DNA of 9,996 nucleotides, from contig JAFGRZ010000121.1 of NCBI GenBank assembly GCA_016934895.1, forward strand, positions 1 through 9,996, written 5' to 3'. Below are positions 1 to 8,383 of the stretch, in pieces (the stretch's first letter is position 1; each line of letters starts with the position of its first letter). A model generated the notes under the pieces. The model had not been told where the DNA came from. It saw only the letters and a program-made list of their open reading frames with translations, and did not search any database. The translations under genes and the position numbers were made by a program. Origin of the DNA: Candidatus Aminicenantota bacterium. GTDB taxonomy: Bacteria; Acidobacteriota; Aminicenantia; Aminicenantales; UBA8522.

Positions 1-403
1 CGACGGCGGCTTCCAGGCGCTCCCGAAGCTCACCGGCCGCGGACGCCGCTTCCGGACCGCCGAGCGATCGCTCTTTTAAATCAGACACCCGTTCGACCTC
101 TTTCTGCCTGCTCATTTCCGTCTTTCTCTTGTTGAGAAGGTTGAAACTCAAGTTGACGGCGATCCGGTACAGCCAAGTGTAAAAACCCGATTTCCTGCGG
201 AAGCGCCGAAGCCCCTGGAACGCCCGCAGGAAGGTCTCCTGGGCCAGATCGTCCGTGTCATCGTGGTTACGGGTGAGGTGATAGATCGTCTGGTAAATCC
301 TTTCCCGGTAGCGGCGGACGAGTTCCGCGTAGGCCGAAAGATTGCCTTCCTGGGCCCGCGCCACCAGCCCGTCTTCCCGGTCATCGTCCATCACGGCCTT
401 CAT
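1..403 (-). CDS. ECF-type RNA polymerase sigma factor, partial (3' end beyond left edge)
   Basis: The reading frame starts at the ATG at 403 and stays open to the left edge (134 codons seen), so the gene is cut by the window. The translation has a complete sigma region 2. Residues 49-58 (DDTDDLAQET) match the region 2.2 core-binding helix, and residues 74-84 (FYTWLYRIAVN) match the -10 recognition and melting helix of RpoE/SigW-type factors. A charged linker follows, and residues near 125-134 look like the start of region 4, which is otherwise missing. Family role: directs core RNA polymerase to a small regulon, usually held by an anti-sigma factor. That partner would be expected to the left and is not visible. 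The ATG at 391 is an alternative start, with AAGG just upstream; 403 has only a weak CAGG. The gene is divergent from purB across 101 bp. The family call is firm; the regulon is unknown. Confidence 0.9.
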   Translation of the reverse strand, partial: MKAVMDDDREDGLVARAQEGNLSAYAELVRRYRERIYQTIYHLTRNHDDTDDLAQETFLRAFQGLRRFRRKSGFYTWLYRIAVNLSFNLLNKRKTEMSRQKEVERVSDLKERSLGGPEAASAAGELRERLEAAV

Positions 404-412
404 CCTGTTAGA

Positions 413-434
413 CAAGGATGAAACAAGATCCTTG
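413..434. repeat. Perfect 7-bp inverted repeat upstream of the sigma factor gene
   Basis: CAAGGAT at 413-419 and its exact reverse complement ATCCTTG at 428-434 are separated by 8 bases. The dyad ends 10 bp upstream of the sigma factor start at 403. It could be an operator in DNA, or a hairpin in the leader of the leftward mRNA that would sit just before the start codon. The symmetry is directly visible; its function is inferred. Confidence 0.5.
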
Positions 435-438
435 GAAA

Positions 439-460
439 GACAAGCCGAAATTGACAAGCC
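439..460. repeat. Direct repeat GACAAGCC, two copies 14 bp apart
   Basis: GACAAGCC occurs at 439-446 and again at 453-460. The related GACAAGGA is at 411-418. The second copy contains most of the -35 hexamer of the purB promoter, so a protein binding here would touch that promoter. It may also be chance in a short region; no known operator consensus (for example a Bacillus-type PurBox) is recognised. Confidence 0.4.
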
Positions 461-479
461 CGTCTCTCCTTGTTATGAT
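451..479 (+). promoter_or_regulatory. Housekeeping (sigma-70 type) promoter of the pur operon
   Basis: A consensus -35 TTGACA lies at 451-456 and a -10 TATGAT (5 of 6) at 474-479, with the optimal 17-bp spacer. A TG at 471-472 gives an extended -10. The predicted transcription start is near 486. That leaves a leader of about 19 nt holding only the purB ribosome binding site AAGGA (493-497, 7 bases before the ATG). Such a short leader leaves no room for a purine riboswitch or attenuator, so any purine control would have to act at the DNA level or elsewhere. Confidence 0.8.
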
Positions 480-504
480 TTGACCTCTTTTCAAGGAATT
501 CTGG

Positions 505-1806
505 ATGATCGATAGGTACACCCGTCCTGAGATGGGGGCCGTCTGGTCCGACGAGAACAGATACCGCAAATGGCTGGACGTCGAGCTGGCGGTCTGCGAA
601 GCGTGGGCCGGGCTCGAGCGCATCCCGGCCGACGCTCTCCAGAGGATCAAGGACAAGGCGGCTTTTTCCGTCACCCGGATCGAAGAGATCGAACGGGTGG
701 TCAAGCACGATGTCATCGCCTTCCTCGAGTCCGTGGGGGAACACGTCGGGGAAGACGCCCGTTACATCCATCTGGGATTGACCTCCTACGATGTCGTCGA
801 TACCGCGCTCTCTCTGCTCCTCAAAGAATCCCTCGAAAAAACCGTCCGCGACCTCGCTTCGCTCAAGACGATCCTCAAGGAGCAGGCCATCCGTTACAAA
901 AAGACGGTGATGATGGGCCGCACCCACGGCGTTCATGCCGAGCCGATCACTTTCGGGGTGAAGCTCCTTGTCTGGCATGAAGAGATCGGACGCCATGAGG
1001 TCCGGCTCCACCGGGCTCTCGAGACGATCAGCGTCGGACGCATCTCCGGCTCCGTCGGGACCTATATCCACCTCGACCCGCGGGTGGAAGAGTGGGCCCT
1101 CCGCCGTCTCGGCCTGAGCCCGGCCAAGGTCTCGACCCAGGTTTTGCAGCGCGACCGGCACGCCGAGGTGCTCTCGACCCTGGCGCTTCTGGGTGCCAGT
1201 TTGGACAAGTTCGCCACCGAACTCCGGCACCTTCAGAAAACCGAGGTCCTGGAGCTCGAAGAGCCGTTCACTCAGGGGCAAAAAGGATCGTCCTCCATGC
1301 CCCACAAGAAGAACCCCGTGCGCGCCGAGAGGATCAGCGGTCTCTCCCGGATCCTGCGGGGAAATCTTCTGGTGGCACTGGAAAATATTCCCCTTTGGCA
1401 CGAGCGCGACATCTCCCATTCCTCGGCCGAACGGATCATCTTCCCCGATTCGTTCATCCTGTCCGACTACCTCATCTCGGAAATGACCGATATCATCCGC
1501 CACTGGGTCGTCAACGAAGACCGGATGAGGGCGAACATCGAGGCGACGAAGGGACTCGTCTTCAGCCAGCGCGTGCTCCTCGCCCTCACCGATAAGAACG
1601 TCTCCCGGGCCGAAGCCTATGAGATCGTCCAGCGCTCAAGCCTCCGCGTTTGGCGCGAGGGAATCAGCCTCCGGGACCTGTTGCTGGCGGACGAGGATGT
1701 TCTGGCTGTCCTCTCACCCCAGGAGATTGCCGCCTGCTTCACGCTCGAGGCCTACCTCGAAAAAGTCGATTTCATCTTTGAAAGGATCTTCGGGCATGAG
1801 AGTTAG
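505..1806 (+). CDS. purB: Adenylosuccinate lyase
   Basis: This 433-residue cytoplasmic enzyme of the fumarase/aspartase superfamily acts twice in purine synthesis. It splits SAICAR into AICAR and fumarate, and adenylosuccinate into AMP and fumarate. The superfamily signature GSSSMPHKKNP is at residues 261-271, on the mobile loop carrying the catalytic serine. TSYDVVDTA starts at residue 93. GRTHGVHAEP contains His141, the position of the catalytic histidine in the Bacillus enzyme. Length is typical of the short bacterial form. The ATG at 505 has AAGGA 7 bases upstream and directly follows a strong promoter. The last codons overlap purS by 11 bp, which suggests coupled translation. First gene of the operon. 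No irregularity seen. Confidence 0.97.
   Translation: MIDRYTRPEMGAVWSDENRYRKWLDVELAVCEAWAGLERIPADALQRIKDKAAFSVTRIEEIERVVKHDVIAFLESVGEHVGEDARYIHLGLTSYDVVDTALSLLLKESLEKTVRDLASLKTILKEQAIRYKKTVMMGRTHGVHAEPITFGVKLLVWHEEIGRHEVRLHRALETISVGRISGSVGTYIHLDPRVEEWALRRLGLSPAKVSTQVLQRDRHAEVLSTLALLGASLDKFATELRHLQKTEVLELEEPFTQGQKGSSSMPHKKNPVRAERISGLSRILRGNLLVALENIPLWHERDISHSSAERIIFPDSFILSDYLISEMTDIIRHWVVNEDRMRANIEATKGLVFSQRVLLALTDKNVSRAEAYEIVQRSSLRVWREGISLRDLLLADEDVLAVLSPQEIAACFTLEAYLEKVDFIFERIFGHES
1781..1798 (+). promoter_or_regulatory. Ribosome binding site deciding the purS start
   Basis: AAAGGA at 1781-1786 lies inside the 3' end of purB, 9 bases before the ATG at 1796. It supports this ATG over start codons further upstream in the same frame, which would give an unrelated N-terminal extension running within purB. 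Confidence 0.7.
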
Positions 1807-2053
1807 AATCCTCGTCTCTTTCAAGGAAAGTGTCCTCGACCCACAAGGACAAACAGTCAAGAACGCCCTCCTCACCCTCGGCTACAGCTCTGTCAAGGAC
1901 GTCCGTCAGGGCAAGGTCTTCGAGATCGAGTTCGACGGCATCTCGGACGAGGACGCCCGCCGGATCGTTCCGGAGATCGCAAACAAGGTCCTGGCCAACC
2001 CGATCATCGAAAAGTTCGCCTGGGAAATCCTCGGAGAAGCGAAACAGGTTTGA
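1796..2053 (+). CDS. purS: Phosphoribosylformylglycinamidine synthase subunit PurS
   Basis: This 85-residue protein is the small structural subunit of the three-part FGAM synthase. In the known complex, PurS dimers bridge PurL and the glutaminase PurQ and are needed for ammonia delivery. The N-terminus carries the family pattern: a beta strand, then KESVLDPQGQTVKNAL (residues 10-25), as in Bacillus PurS. DVRQGKVFEIEF and LANPIIEKFAWEI complete the ferredoxin-like fold. The length matches the family (about 80-90 residues). The start at 1796 is chosen from the alignment and a good ribosome binding site. The gene overlaps the end of purB by 11 bp and is followed after 4 bp by purQ. Confidence 0.95.
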   Translation: MRVRILVSFKESVLDPQGQTVKNALLTLGYSSVKDVRQGKVFEIEFDGISDEDARRIVPEIANKVLANPIIEKFAWEILGEAKQV

Positions 2054-2057
2054 GCCC

Positions 2058-2737
2058 TTGAAGTTCGGCGTCGTCGTTTTTCCCGGCTCCAACTGTGATC
2101 ATGACACCTACTATGTCCTAAAGGATGTGCTCGGCCAGGAGACCGTTTTGCTCTGGCACAAGGACCACGAACTCAAGGGAGTCGATTGCGTCGTCCTCCC
2201 CGGCGGCTTTTCCTATGGGGATTATCTCCGGTCGGGCGCCATCGCCCGTTTTTCTCCCCTGATGCGGGAAGTGCGCGAGCACGCCGAGCGGGGAGGGCTC
2301 GTCTTGGGGATTTGCAACGGGTTCCAGGTGCTCCTCGAACTGGGATTGCTCCCCGGGGCGATGCTGAGGAATAAGAACCTCAAGTTTCTCTGTCAGTTCG
2401 TCCACCTCCGGGTCGACAATCCCGCCACGCCGTTCACCCGCCTGGCCCGGCGGGGCCAGGTCCTTCGCATCCCCATCGCCCATTTCGACGGCAACTATTT
2501 CGCCCCTCCCGAAAGCCTGGCCGAGCTGGAGGAGCAGGATCAGATCGTCCTTCGCTATGCCGATGAAAACGGAGAATTGACCGGAGAGACGAACGTCAAC
2601 GGCTCGACGGCGGCTGTAGCGGGGCTCATCAGCCGGCGGGGAAACGTCATGGGAATGATGCCCCATCCGGAGCGGGCCTCGGAGTCCGCGCTGGGAAGCG
2701 GGGACGGCCGCCTGATCTTCGAATCGCTGATCCGATC

Positions 2738-2741
<4 letters not shown>
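2058..2741 (+). CDS. purQ: Phosphoribosylformylglycinamidine synthase subunit PurQ (glutaminase)
   Basis: This class I glutamine amidotransferase of 227 residues hydrolyses glutamine and passes ammonia to PurL for conversion of FGAR to FGAM. The N-terminus KFGVVVFPGSNCDHD is typical. The nucleophile is Cys86 in GICNGFQ. His203 and Glu205 in PHPER complete the triad. The oxyanion-loop region LPGGFSYGDYLRSGAIA is intact. The start is a TTG at 2058: the protein aligns from this codon, and no ATG or GTG lies nearby upstream in frame. Only a weak AGG precedes it, and purS ends 4 bp before, so translation probably depends on ribosomes finishing purS. The stop overlaps the purL start as ATGA. The identity is certain; the TTG start is likely but inferred. 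Confidence 0.95.
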
Positions 2742-4942
<2,201 letters not shown>

Positions 4943-4963
4943 CGCAGCAGGCCCGCGCCGAAA

Positions 4964-5821
4964 ATGAACAGGATCAAGACCATCGCTTTTCTGGCCGCGC
5001 TTTCCCTCTTTTCCCCCTCTTTCTCCGGCGCTGCGGACCTTATGCTCCGGCTTTCGGCGGGGCTCGACCGGACGAGCGCGGACGAAGTCAACCGGGCTCT
5101 TGCGGGATGGAGGGAAGGATGGAGGCTAAAGACGGAAGGAGATCCGAACTTGACCCTGGAGAACGAAACCTCCGGAGCGCTCCATCTCGGGGTCGATTTC
5201 GAGGCCGAACTGCTATTGTCCTTCTCGCGATGGCTCACCTTGGGTCTCGGCGCAGGTTGTAGCTTCGCCTCGCTCGACGAGAGACAAACCCGGCTATCCA
5301 TCCGTCAGGACGGGGCCCTCTTCGACTATACCCGGCCGACCAAGATCAGCGCCTATCCGGTCTTCCTCTCCGCCTACGTTTTCTTGCCCCTTGGCCAGAA
5401 ATTCAAGGCCTATCTTCGCGCCGGAATGGGGGCCATATTCGCAAGAAATGTCATCCGCGAGGCCTCCAAGAAAGCGGAAGCCGGCCGTTTTTCCTATACC
5501 GCTTACCACAATGCCGGGGCCAACGGGACGGGTTATATCGGTGGACTCGGTCTAAGCTACGCCTTCGATGAATCTCTGGGATTCTTCGCCGAAGCGTCCT
5601 TCCGTCGGGCCGAGGTTTCCGGGTTCGAGGGCGAGAACAGCCTGGGAGAGAGCGGCGCTCTCTATATTTATGAGGAATACGATCCCGACGTCGACTTCTG
5701 GCAGCTCCGGATGAGCGTCCATGCCGCCGAGCCGGGCGGCGAGGCCGTGCGCGACGTCCGGAAGGCCACGGTTGATTTCGGCGGGTATTCGGTTAGAATA
5801 GGCTTGTCCCTGAAGCTTTGA
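4964..5821 (+). CDS. Putative outer-membrane beta-barrel protein inside the pur operon
   Basis: The 285-residue product starts with a classical Sec signal peptide: Lys/Arg near the N-terminus, a hydrophobic core at residues 6-20, and SGA at 21-23 as likely cleavage site. The mature part has no long hydrophobic helix. It has many alternating polar/hydrophobic stretches rich in Gly and aromatic residues, for example GALHLGVDFEAELLL, FKAYLRAGMGAIFA, TGYIGGLGLSYAF and GYSVRIGLSLKL. That is the pattern of a small, roughly 8-to-10-strand barrel like OmpW/OmpX-type or porin-family proteins. The last residue is Leu, not the usual Phe/Tyr. I do not recognise a specific family, and no ligand can be assigned. 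It lies 21 bp after purL and 26 bp before purN on the same strand, so it is very probably co-transcribed with them. The ribosome binding site is weak (CAGG about 12 bases upstream). Confidence 0.75.
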   Translation: MNRIKTIAFLAALSLFSPSFSGAADLMLRLSAGLDRTSADEVNRALAGWREGWRLKTEGDPNLTLENETSGALHLGVDFEAELLLSFSRWLTLGLGAGCSFASLDERQTRLSIRQDGALFDYTRPTKISAYPVFLSAYVFLPLGQKFKAYLRAGMGAIFARNVIREASKKAEAGRFSYTAYHNAGANGTGYIGGLGLSYAFDESLGFFAEASFRRAEVSGFEGENSLGESGALYIYEEYDPDVDFWQLRMSVHAAEPGGEAVRDVRKATVDFGGYSVRIGLSLKL

Positions 5822-5830
5822 ACGCATCGC

Positions 5831-5850
5831 GGAGGGAGGAAAGCCCCATG
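5831..5850 (+). promoter_or_regulatory. Strong ribosome binding site deciding the purN start
   Basis: A purine-rich GGAGGGAGG run at 5831-5839 sits 8 bases before the ATG at 5848. It makes 5848 the better start than an in-frame TTG at 5818, which overlaps the stop of the preceding gene, has no binding site, and would add residues not found in the family. Confidence 0.75.
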
Positions 5851-6489
5851 GGCGAAGAGATCTTCGTCAGCCCCAAGAAGAGAGGCCGGATCGCCGTTTT
5901 TCTGTCCGGCCGCGGATCCAATTTCCGGGCCATCCACGAGGCCGTCACGGCGGGCCGGATCAACGCCTCGATCTCGCTTGTTTTCAGCAATGTCGAGACG
6001 GCGCCGGGTCTCCTGACCGCCCGTGAGTCCGGACTGGAAGCGCTTTACCTCAATCCCAAGCTGTTTCCAAGCCGCGAGGAATACGACAAGCAAGCCATCC
6101 GCGAGATCCGGAAGCGGGACGTCGACCTTGTTTGCCTGGCCGGATACATGAGGATCCTGTCCCCGCATTTCTGCCGCGAGTTCAAGAACCGCTGCATGAA
6201 CATCCACCCGGCGCTTCTTCCTTCGTTCCCCGGGCTTCATGTCCAGAAGAAGGCCATCGACTGGGGGGTCCGCTATTCCGGAGCCACCGTTCATTTCGTC
6301 GCCGAAGACGTGGACATGGGACCGATCATTCTCCAGGCCGCGGTCCCCGTCCTCCAGGAAGATACCGAAGAGACGCTGGCCGCCCGGATCCTGGTCGAGG
6401 AACACAAGATCTATCCCCACGCGGTCCACCTGTTTTTTGAGGGCCGGATCGAGGTCCGGGGAAGACGGGTGTTCATCAGGGACGCATGA
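5848..6489 (+). CDS. purN: Phosphoribosylglycinamide formyltransferase (10-formyl-THF dependent)
   Basis: This 213-residue cytoplasmic enzyme transfers a formyl group from 10-formyl-tetrahydrofolate to GAR, giving FGAR, the substrate of the upstream PurSQL complex. The phosphate-binding loop LSGRGSNF is at residues 19-26. LAGYMRILSP precedes NIHPALLPSFPG, with the catalytic Asn118 and His120. The third catalytic residue is Asp156 in EDVDMGP. The C-terminal EEHKIYPHAV is also typical. Compared with the E. coli protein it has about 12 extra N-terminal residues (EEIFVSPKKRG region) before the first beta strand. It is separated from the other pur genes by the barrel-protein gene but should share their transcript. 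The catalytic triad is complete, so activity is expected. Confidence 0.96.
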   Translation: MGEEIFVSPKKRGRIAVFLSGRGSNFRAIHEAVTAGRINASISLVFSNVETAPGLLTARESGLEALYLNPKLFPSREEYDKQAIREIRKRDVDLVCLAGYMRILSPHFCREFKNRCMNIHPALLPSFPGLHVQKKAIDWGVRYSGATVHFVAEDVDMGPIILQAAVPVLQEDTEETLAARILVEEHKIYPHAVHLFFEGRIEVRGRRVFIRDA

Positions 6490-6497
6490 GCCAATCC

Positions 6498-6538
6498 ATC
6501 GAGGATTTATCAAGTCCTTTGTCCCATAAGCCCTCGAT
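6498..6538 (+). repeat. Imperfect hairpin between purN and the antiporter gene
   Basis: ATCGAGG at 6498-6504 pairs with CCTCGAT at 6532-6538. After one mismatch and a G-U pair, TTAT at 6507-6510 pairs with ATAA at 6526-6529, leaving a 15-nt loop. No U-tract follows, so it does not look like a Rho-independent terminator. It could be an mRNA processing or stability element that separates expression of the antiporter from the pur genes. The pairing is visible; the role is inferred. Confidence 0.4.
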
Positions 6539-6556
6539 CATGGAGACGCCCCCCGC

Positions 6557-8380
6557 GTGACCTTCCTGCCGCTTCTTCTTGTCCTCCTCCTGGCCTTCGT
6601 CGTCCCCTTGGCGCTCTCCAGGCTGCGTTGGTTTCCGGTCGTCGTCGGAGAGATTTTGGCGGGTATCCTGATCGGTCAATCGGGTCTGCGTCTGATCCAC
6701 GAGGATTTCACGCTGGATTTCCTGGCCGAAATCGGGCTGGCTTTGTTGATGTTCCTCGCCGGCCTCGAGGTGGATTTCTCCGTCTTTTTCCGTTCGGCCC
6801 AGCGCCGCAGCCGGCGTCTCAAGATTCTCGGCATCGCCGGAGGCGCCTTTCTCCTGACTCTTGGAATGGCCGTCACCCTCTCCTTCGAACTTTCCGAGAG
6901 GGGATTGGCCGGGAACCCCTGGATGATCAGCCTCATTCTCTCCACCACATCGCTGGGCATCGTTCTCCCCGTCCTGAAAGAGCGCGGCTTAAGCCCGAGC
7001 CCATTCGGCCAGACATTGATCGTCGCCGCTCTGATGGCGGATTTTTTCACCATGTTCCTCATCACCGTTTATGTGGCCGTGAAATCGCACGGCCTCTCCT
7101 TCAATATCCTGCTTATCGGAGTGCTCTTCGTCGCCGCCTTGTTGGTTCACCGGGTCGGCCAGGGCCGCCTCCGCCGGCGGCCTCTGGAGCGGATCTTGAC
7201 CGGGTTGAGTTCGGCGACATCCCAGCTCAGGGTCCAGGGAGCCATGGCCCTGATGATGGCCTTCGTCGTCCTGTCCCATTTCCTGGGCACCGAAATGATC
7301 CTGGGGGCCTTTCTGGCGGGGGCGCTGGTTTCTCTTCTCAGTCGCCCGGAAGACGAGCCGGTCCGTCTCAACCTCGACGCCATCGGATTCGGTTTTTTCA
7401 TCCCGATCTTCTTTATCACGGTCGGCATCAGATTCAATTTCCCGGCCCTGCTGCAGAATCGAGACGCCTGGGTTTTGACGCCGCTCCTTCTCGGATCCGC
7501 CTACGTCATTAAGATCCTGCCCTCTCTTCTTTTCAAGTTCTCCTTCTCCTGGAAGGAGACATTCGGGGCCGGCTTTCTCCTCTCGTCGCGCCTGTCCTTG
7601 ATCATCGCCGCCGCCGGGATCGGATTGAAGCTCGGCGTTATCGGAGAGGCCGCCAACGCCGCCTTCATTCTGATTGCCGCCTTCACCTCCACCGTCTCGC
7701 CCCTGCTCTTTAACGTTATCTTGCCCGTGCGCAAAGAGCCCCGCGAACGCTTCATCATGATCTCGGACGCCAACGATATCGGACTCCAAGTCGCCCGGGA
7801 ACTCGAAACCCACGGCGAGAAAGTCCGCTTTCTCGAGGAATCCCCGGTTCGTTCGCCGGTCCCTCCGCCGGCCTGGCCGTCCCGGACAAGCGGGTGGGAG
7901 GCCGTCCCGCCGGACGCCGTTCGTTGCCTGCTCATCCTGGGCGGGGACGACGGCCGCAACCTGGCGGTGGCAGCTGGAGCCGTCGGCCGGGGGATCGAAC
8001 ACGTGATCGCCTGGGTGAACGATCCGGCCTGGCTGCCTCGCTTCAAAAGCCTGGGAGTCCAGATATTCAGCCCGGGGATGTATCGCGCCAATCTGCTGGC
8101 GATCATGGCCGGCAATCCCGATCTCTTCCACCTGTTCGTTTCCAGCCGGGAAGACCATCAAATCCGGGAGATCTATCTGGCCAACCCACGGCTGACAGGG
8201 ACAAAGCTCAAGGACCTCCGCCTCGGAGGAGACATCCTCGTCCTGGCGATCCGCCGGGGCAATGAGCTGCTGATCCCGCATGGTGATACACGATTGGAGA
8301 GCAACGACAGGCTCACAGTCCTGGGCGGCCTGGATTCTCTGGCCCGCCTTGAAGAAAGCCTCGGCGAAGTCCTCGCTTGA
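6557..8380 (+). CDS. CPA2-family cation/proton antiporter (KefB/KefC-like) with C-terminal RCK-like region
   Basis: This 607-residue inner-membrane protein has about twelve hydrophobic segments at roughly residues 3-390. Family landmarks are FPVVVGEILAGILIG (26-40), LMFLAGLEVDF, MILGAFLAGALVS and FFIPIFFITVGI, as in KefC-type exchangers. Segment 6 has MADFFT with Asp162, a candidate ion-binding acidic residue where Kef proteins have QD and NapA-type ones have a DD/ND pair. Residues about 397-520 resemble a TrkA-N/RCK nucleotide-binding fold, and about 535-600 a TrkA-C domain. The usual GxGxxG is replaced by DANDIG at 404-409, so regulation by NAD(H) is doubtful. The start is GTG at 6557, the only start codon after the in-frame stop at 6527; GGAG lies 11 bases upstream. 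It follows purN by 67 bp and may be read through from it. The ion (K+ or Na+) cannot be told. Confidence 0.88.
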   Translation: MTFLPLLLVLLLAFVVPLALSRLRWFPVVVGEILAGILIGQSGLRLIHEDFTLDFLAEIGLALLMFLAGLEVDFSVFFRSAQRRSRRLKILGIAGGAFLLTLGMAVTLSFELSERGLAGNPWMISLILSTTSLGIVLPVLKERGLSPSPFGQTLIVAALMADFFTMFLITVYVAVKSHGLSFNILLIGVLFVAALLVHRVGQGRLRRRPLERILTGLSSATSQLRVQGAMALMMAFVVLSHFLGTEMILGAFLAGALVSLLSRPEDEPVRLNLDAIGFGFFIPIFFITVGIRFNFPALLQNRDAWVLTPLLLGSAYVIKILPSLLFKFSFSWKETFGAGFLLSSRLSLIIAAAGIGLKLGVIGEAANAAFILIAAFTSTVSPLLFNVILPVRKEPRERFIMISDANDIGLQVARELETHGEKVRFLEESPVRSPVPPPAWPSRTSGWEAVPPDAVRCLLILGGDDGRNLAVAAGAVGRGIEHVIAWVNDPAWLPRFKSLGVQIFSPGMYRANLLAIMAGNPDLFHLFVSSREDHQIREIYLANPRLTGTKLKDLRLGGDILVLAIRRGNELLIPHGDTRLESNDRLTVLGGLDSLARLEESLGEVLA

Positions 8381-8383
8381 AGC

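Noticed and set aside
148..384. Minus-strand 78-codon frame inside the sigma factor region
   Set aside because: An out-of-frame shadow. The neighbouring frame starting at 403 reads as a clear sigma region 2 and stays open to the window edge.
404..504. Purine riboswitch or PurR box ahead of purB
   Set aside because: The leader is only about 19 nt and no purine-aptamer core or PurBox-like sequence was recognised.
400..1503. Long open frame on the minus strand opposite purB (367 codons)
   Set aside because: It is the antisense shadow of a conserved purB in GC-rich DNA. The translation is low-complexity, rich in Asp, Gly and Pro, with no recognisable domain or ribosome binding site.
1619..1795. 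Upstream extension of purS in the same frame
   Set aside because: The extra residues overlap purB out of frame and do not resemble PurS; the ATG at 1796 has its own ribosome binding site and matches the family N-terminus.
1830..2057. Upstream extension of purQ in the same frame
   Set aside because: This part overlaps purS, is Ser/Arg/Thr-rich noise, and lies before the conserved PurQ N-terminus.
5818..5847. TTG start for purN overlapping the barrel-protein stop
   Set aside because: No ribosome binding site in front of it and a non-conserved extension; the ATG at 5848 has a strong GGAGGGAGG upstream.
6989..8281. Long open frame on the minus strand opposite the antiporter (430 codons)
   Set aside because: The translation is a highly charged, Asp/Glu/Gln/Gly-rich string, as expected from antisense of membrane-protein codons. 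The sense strand encodes a coherent CPA2 protein.
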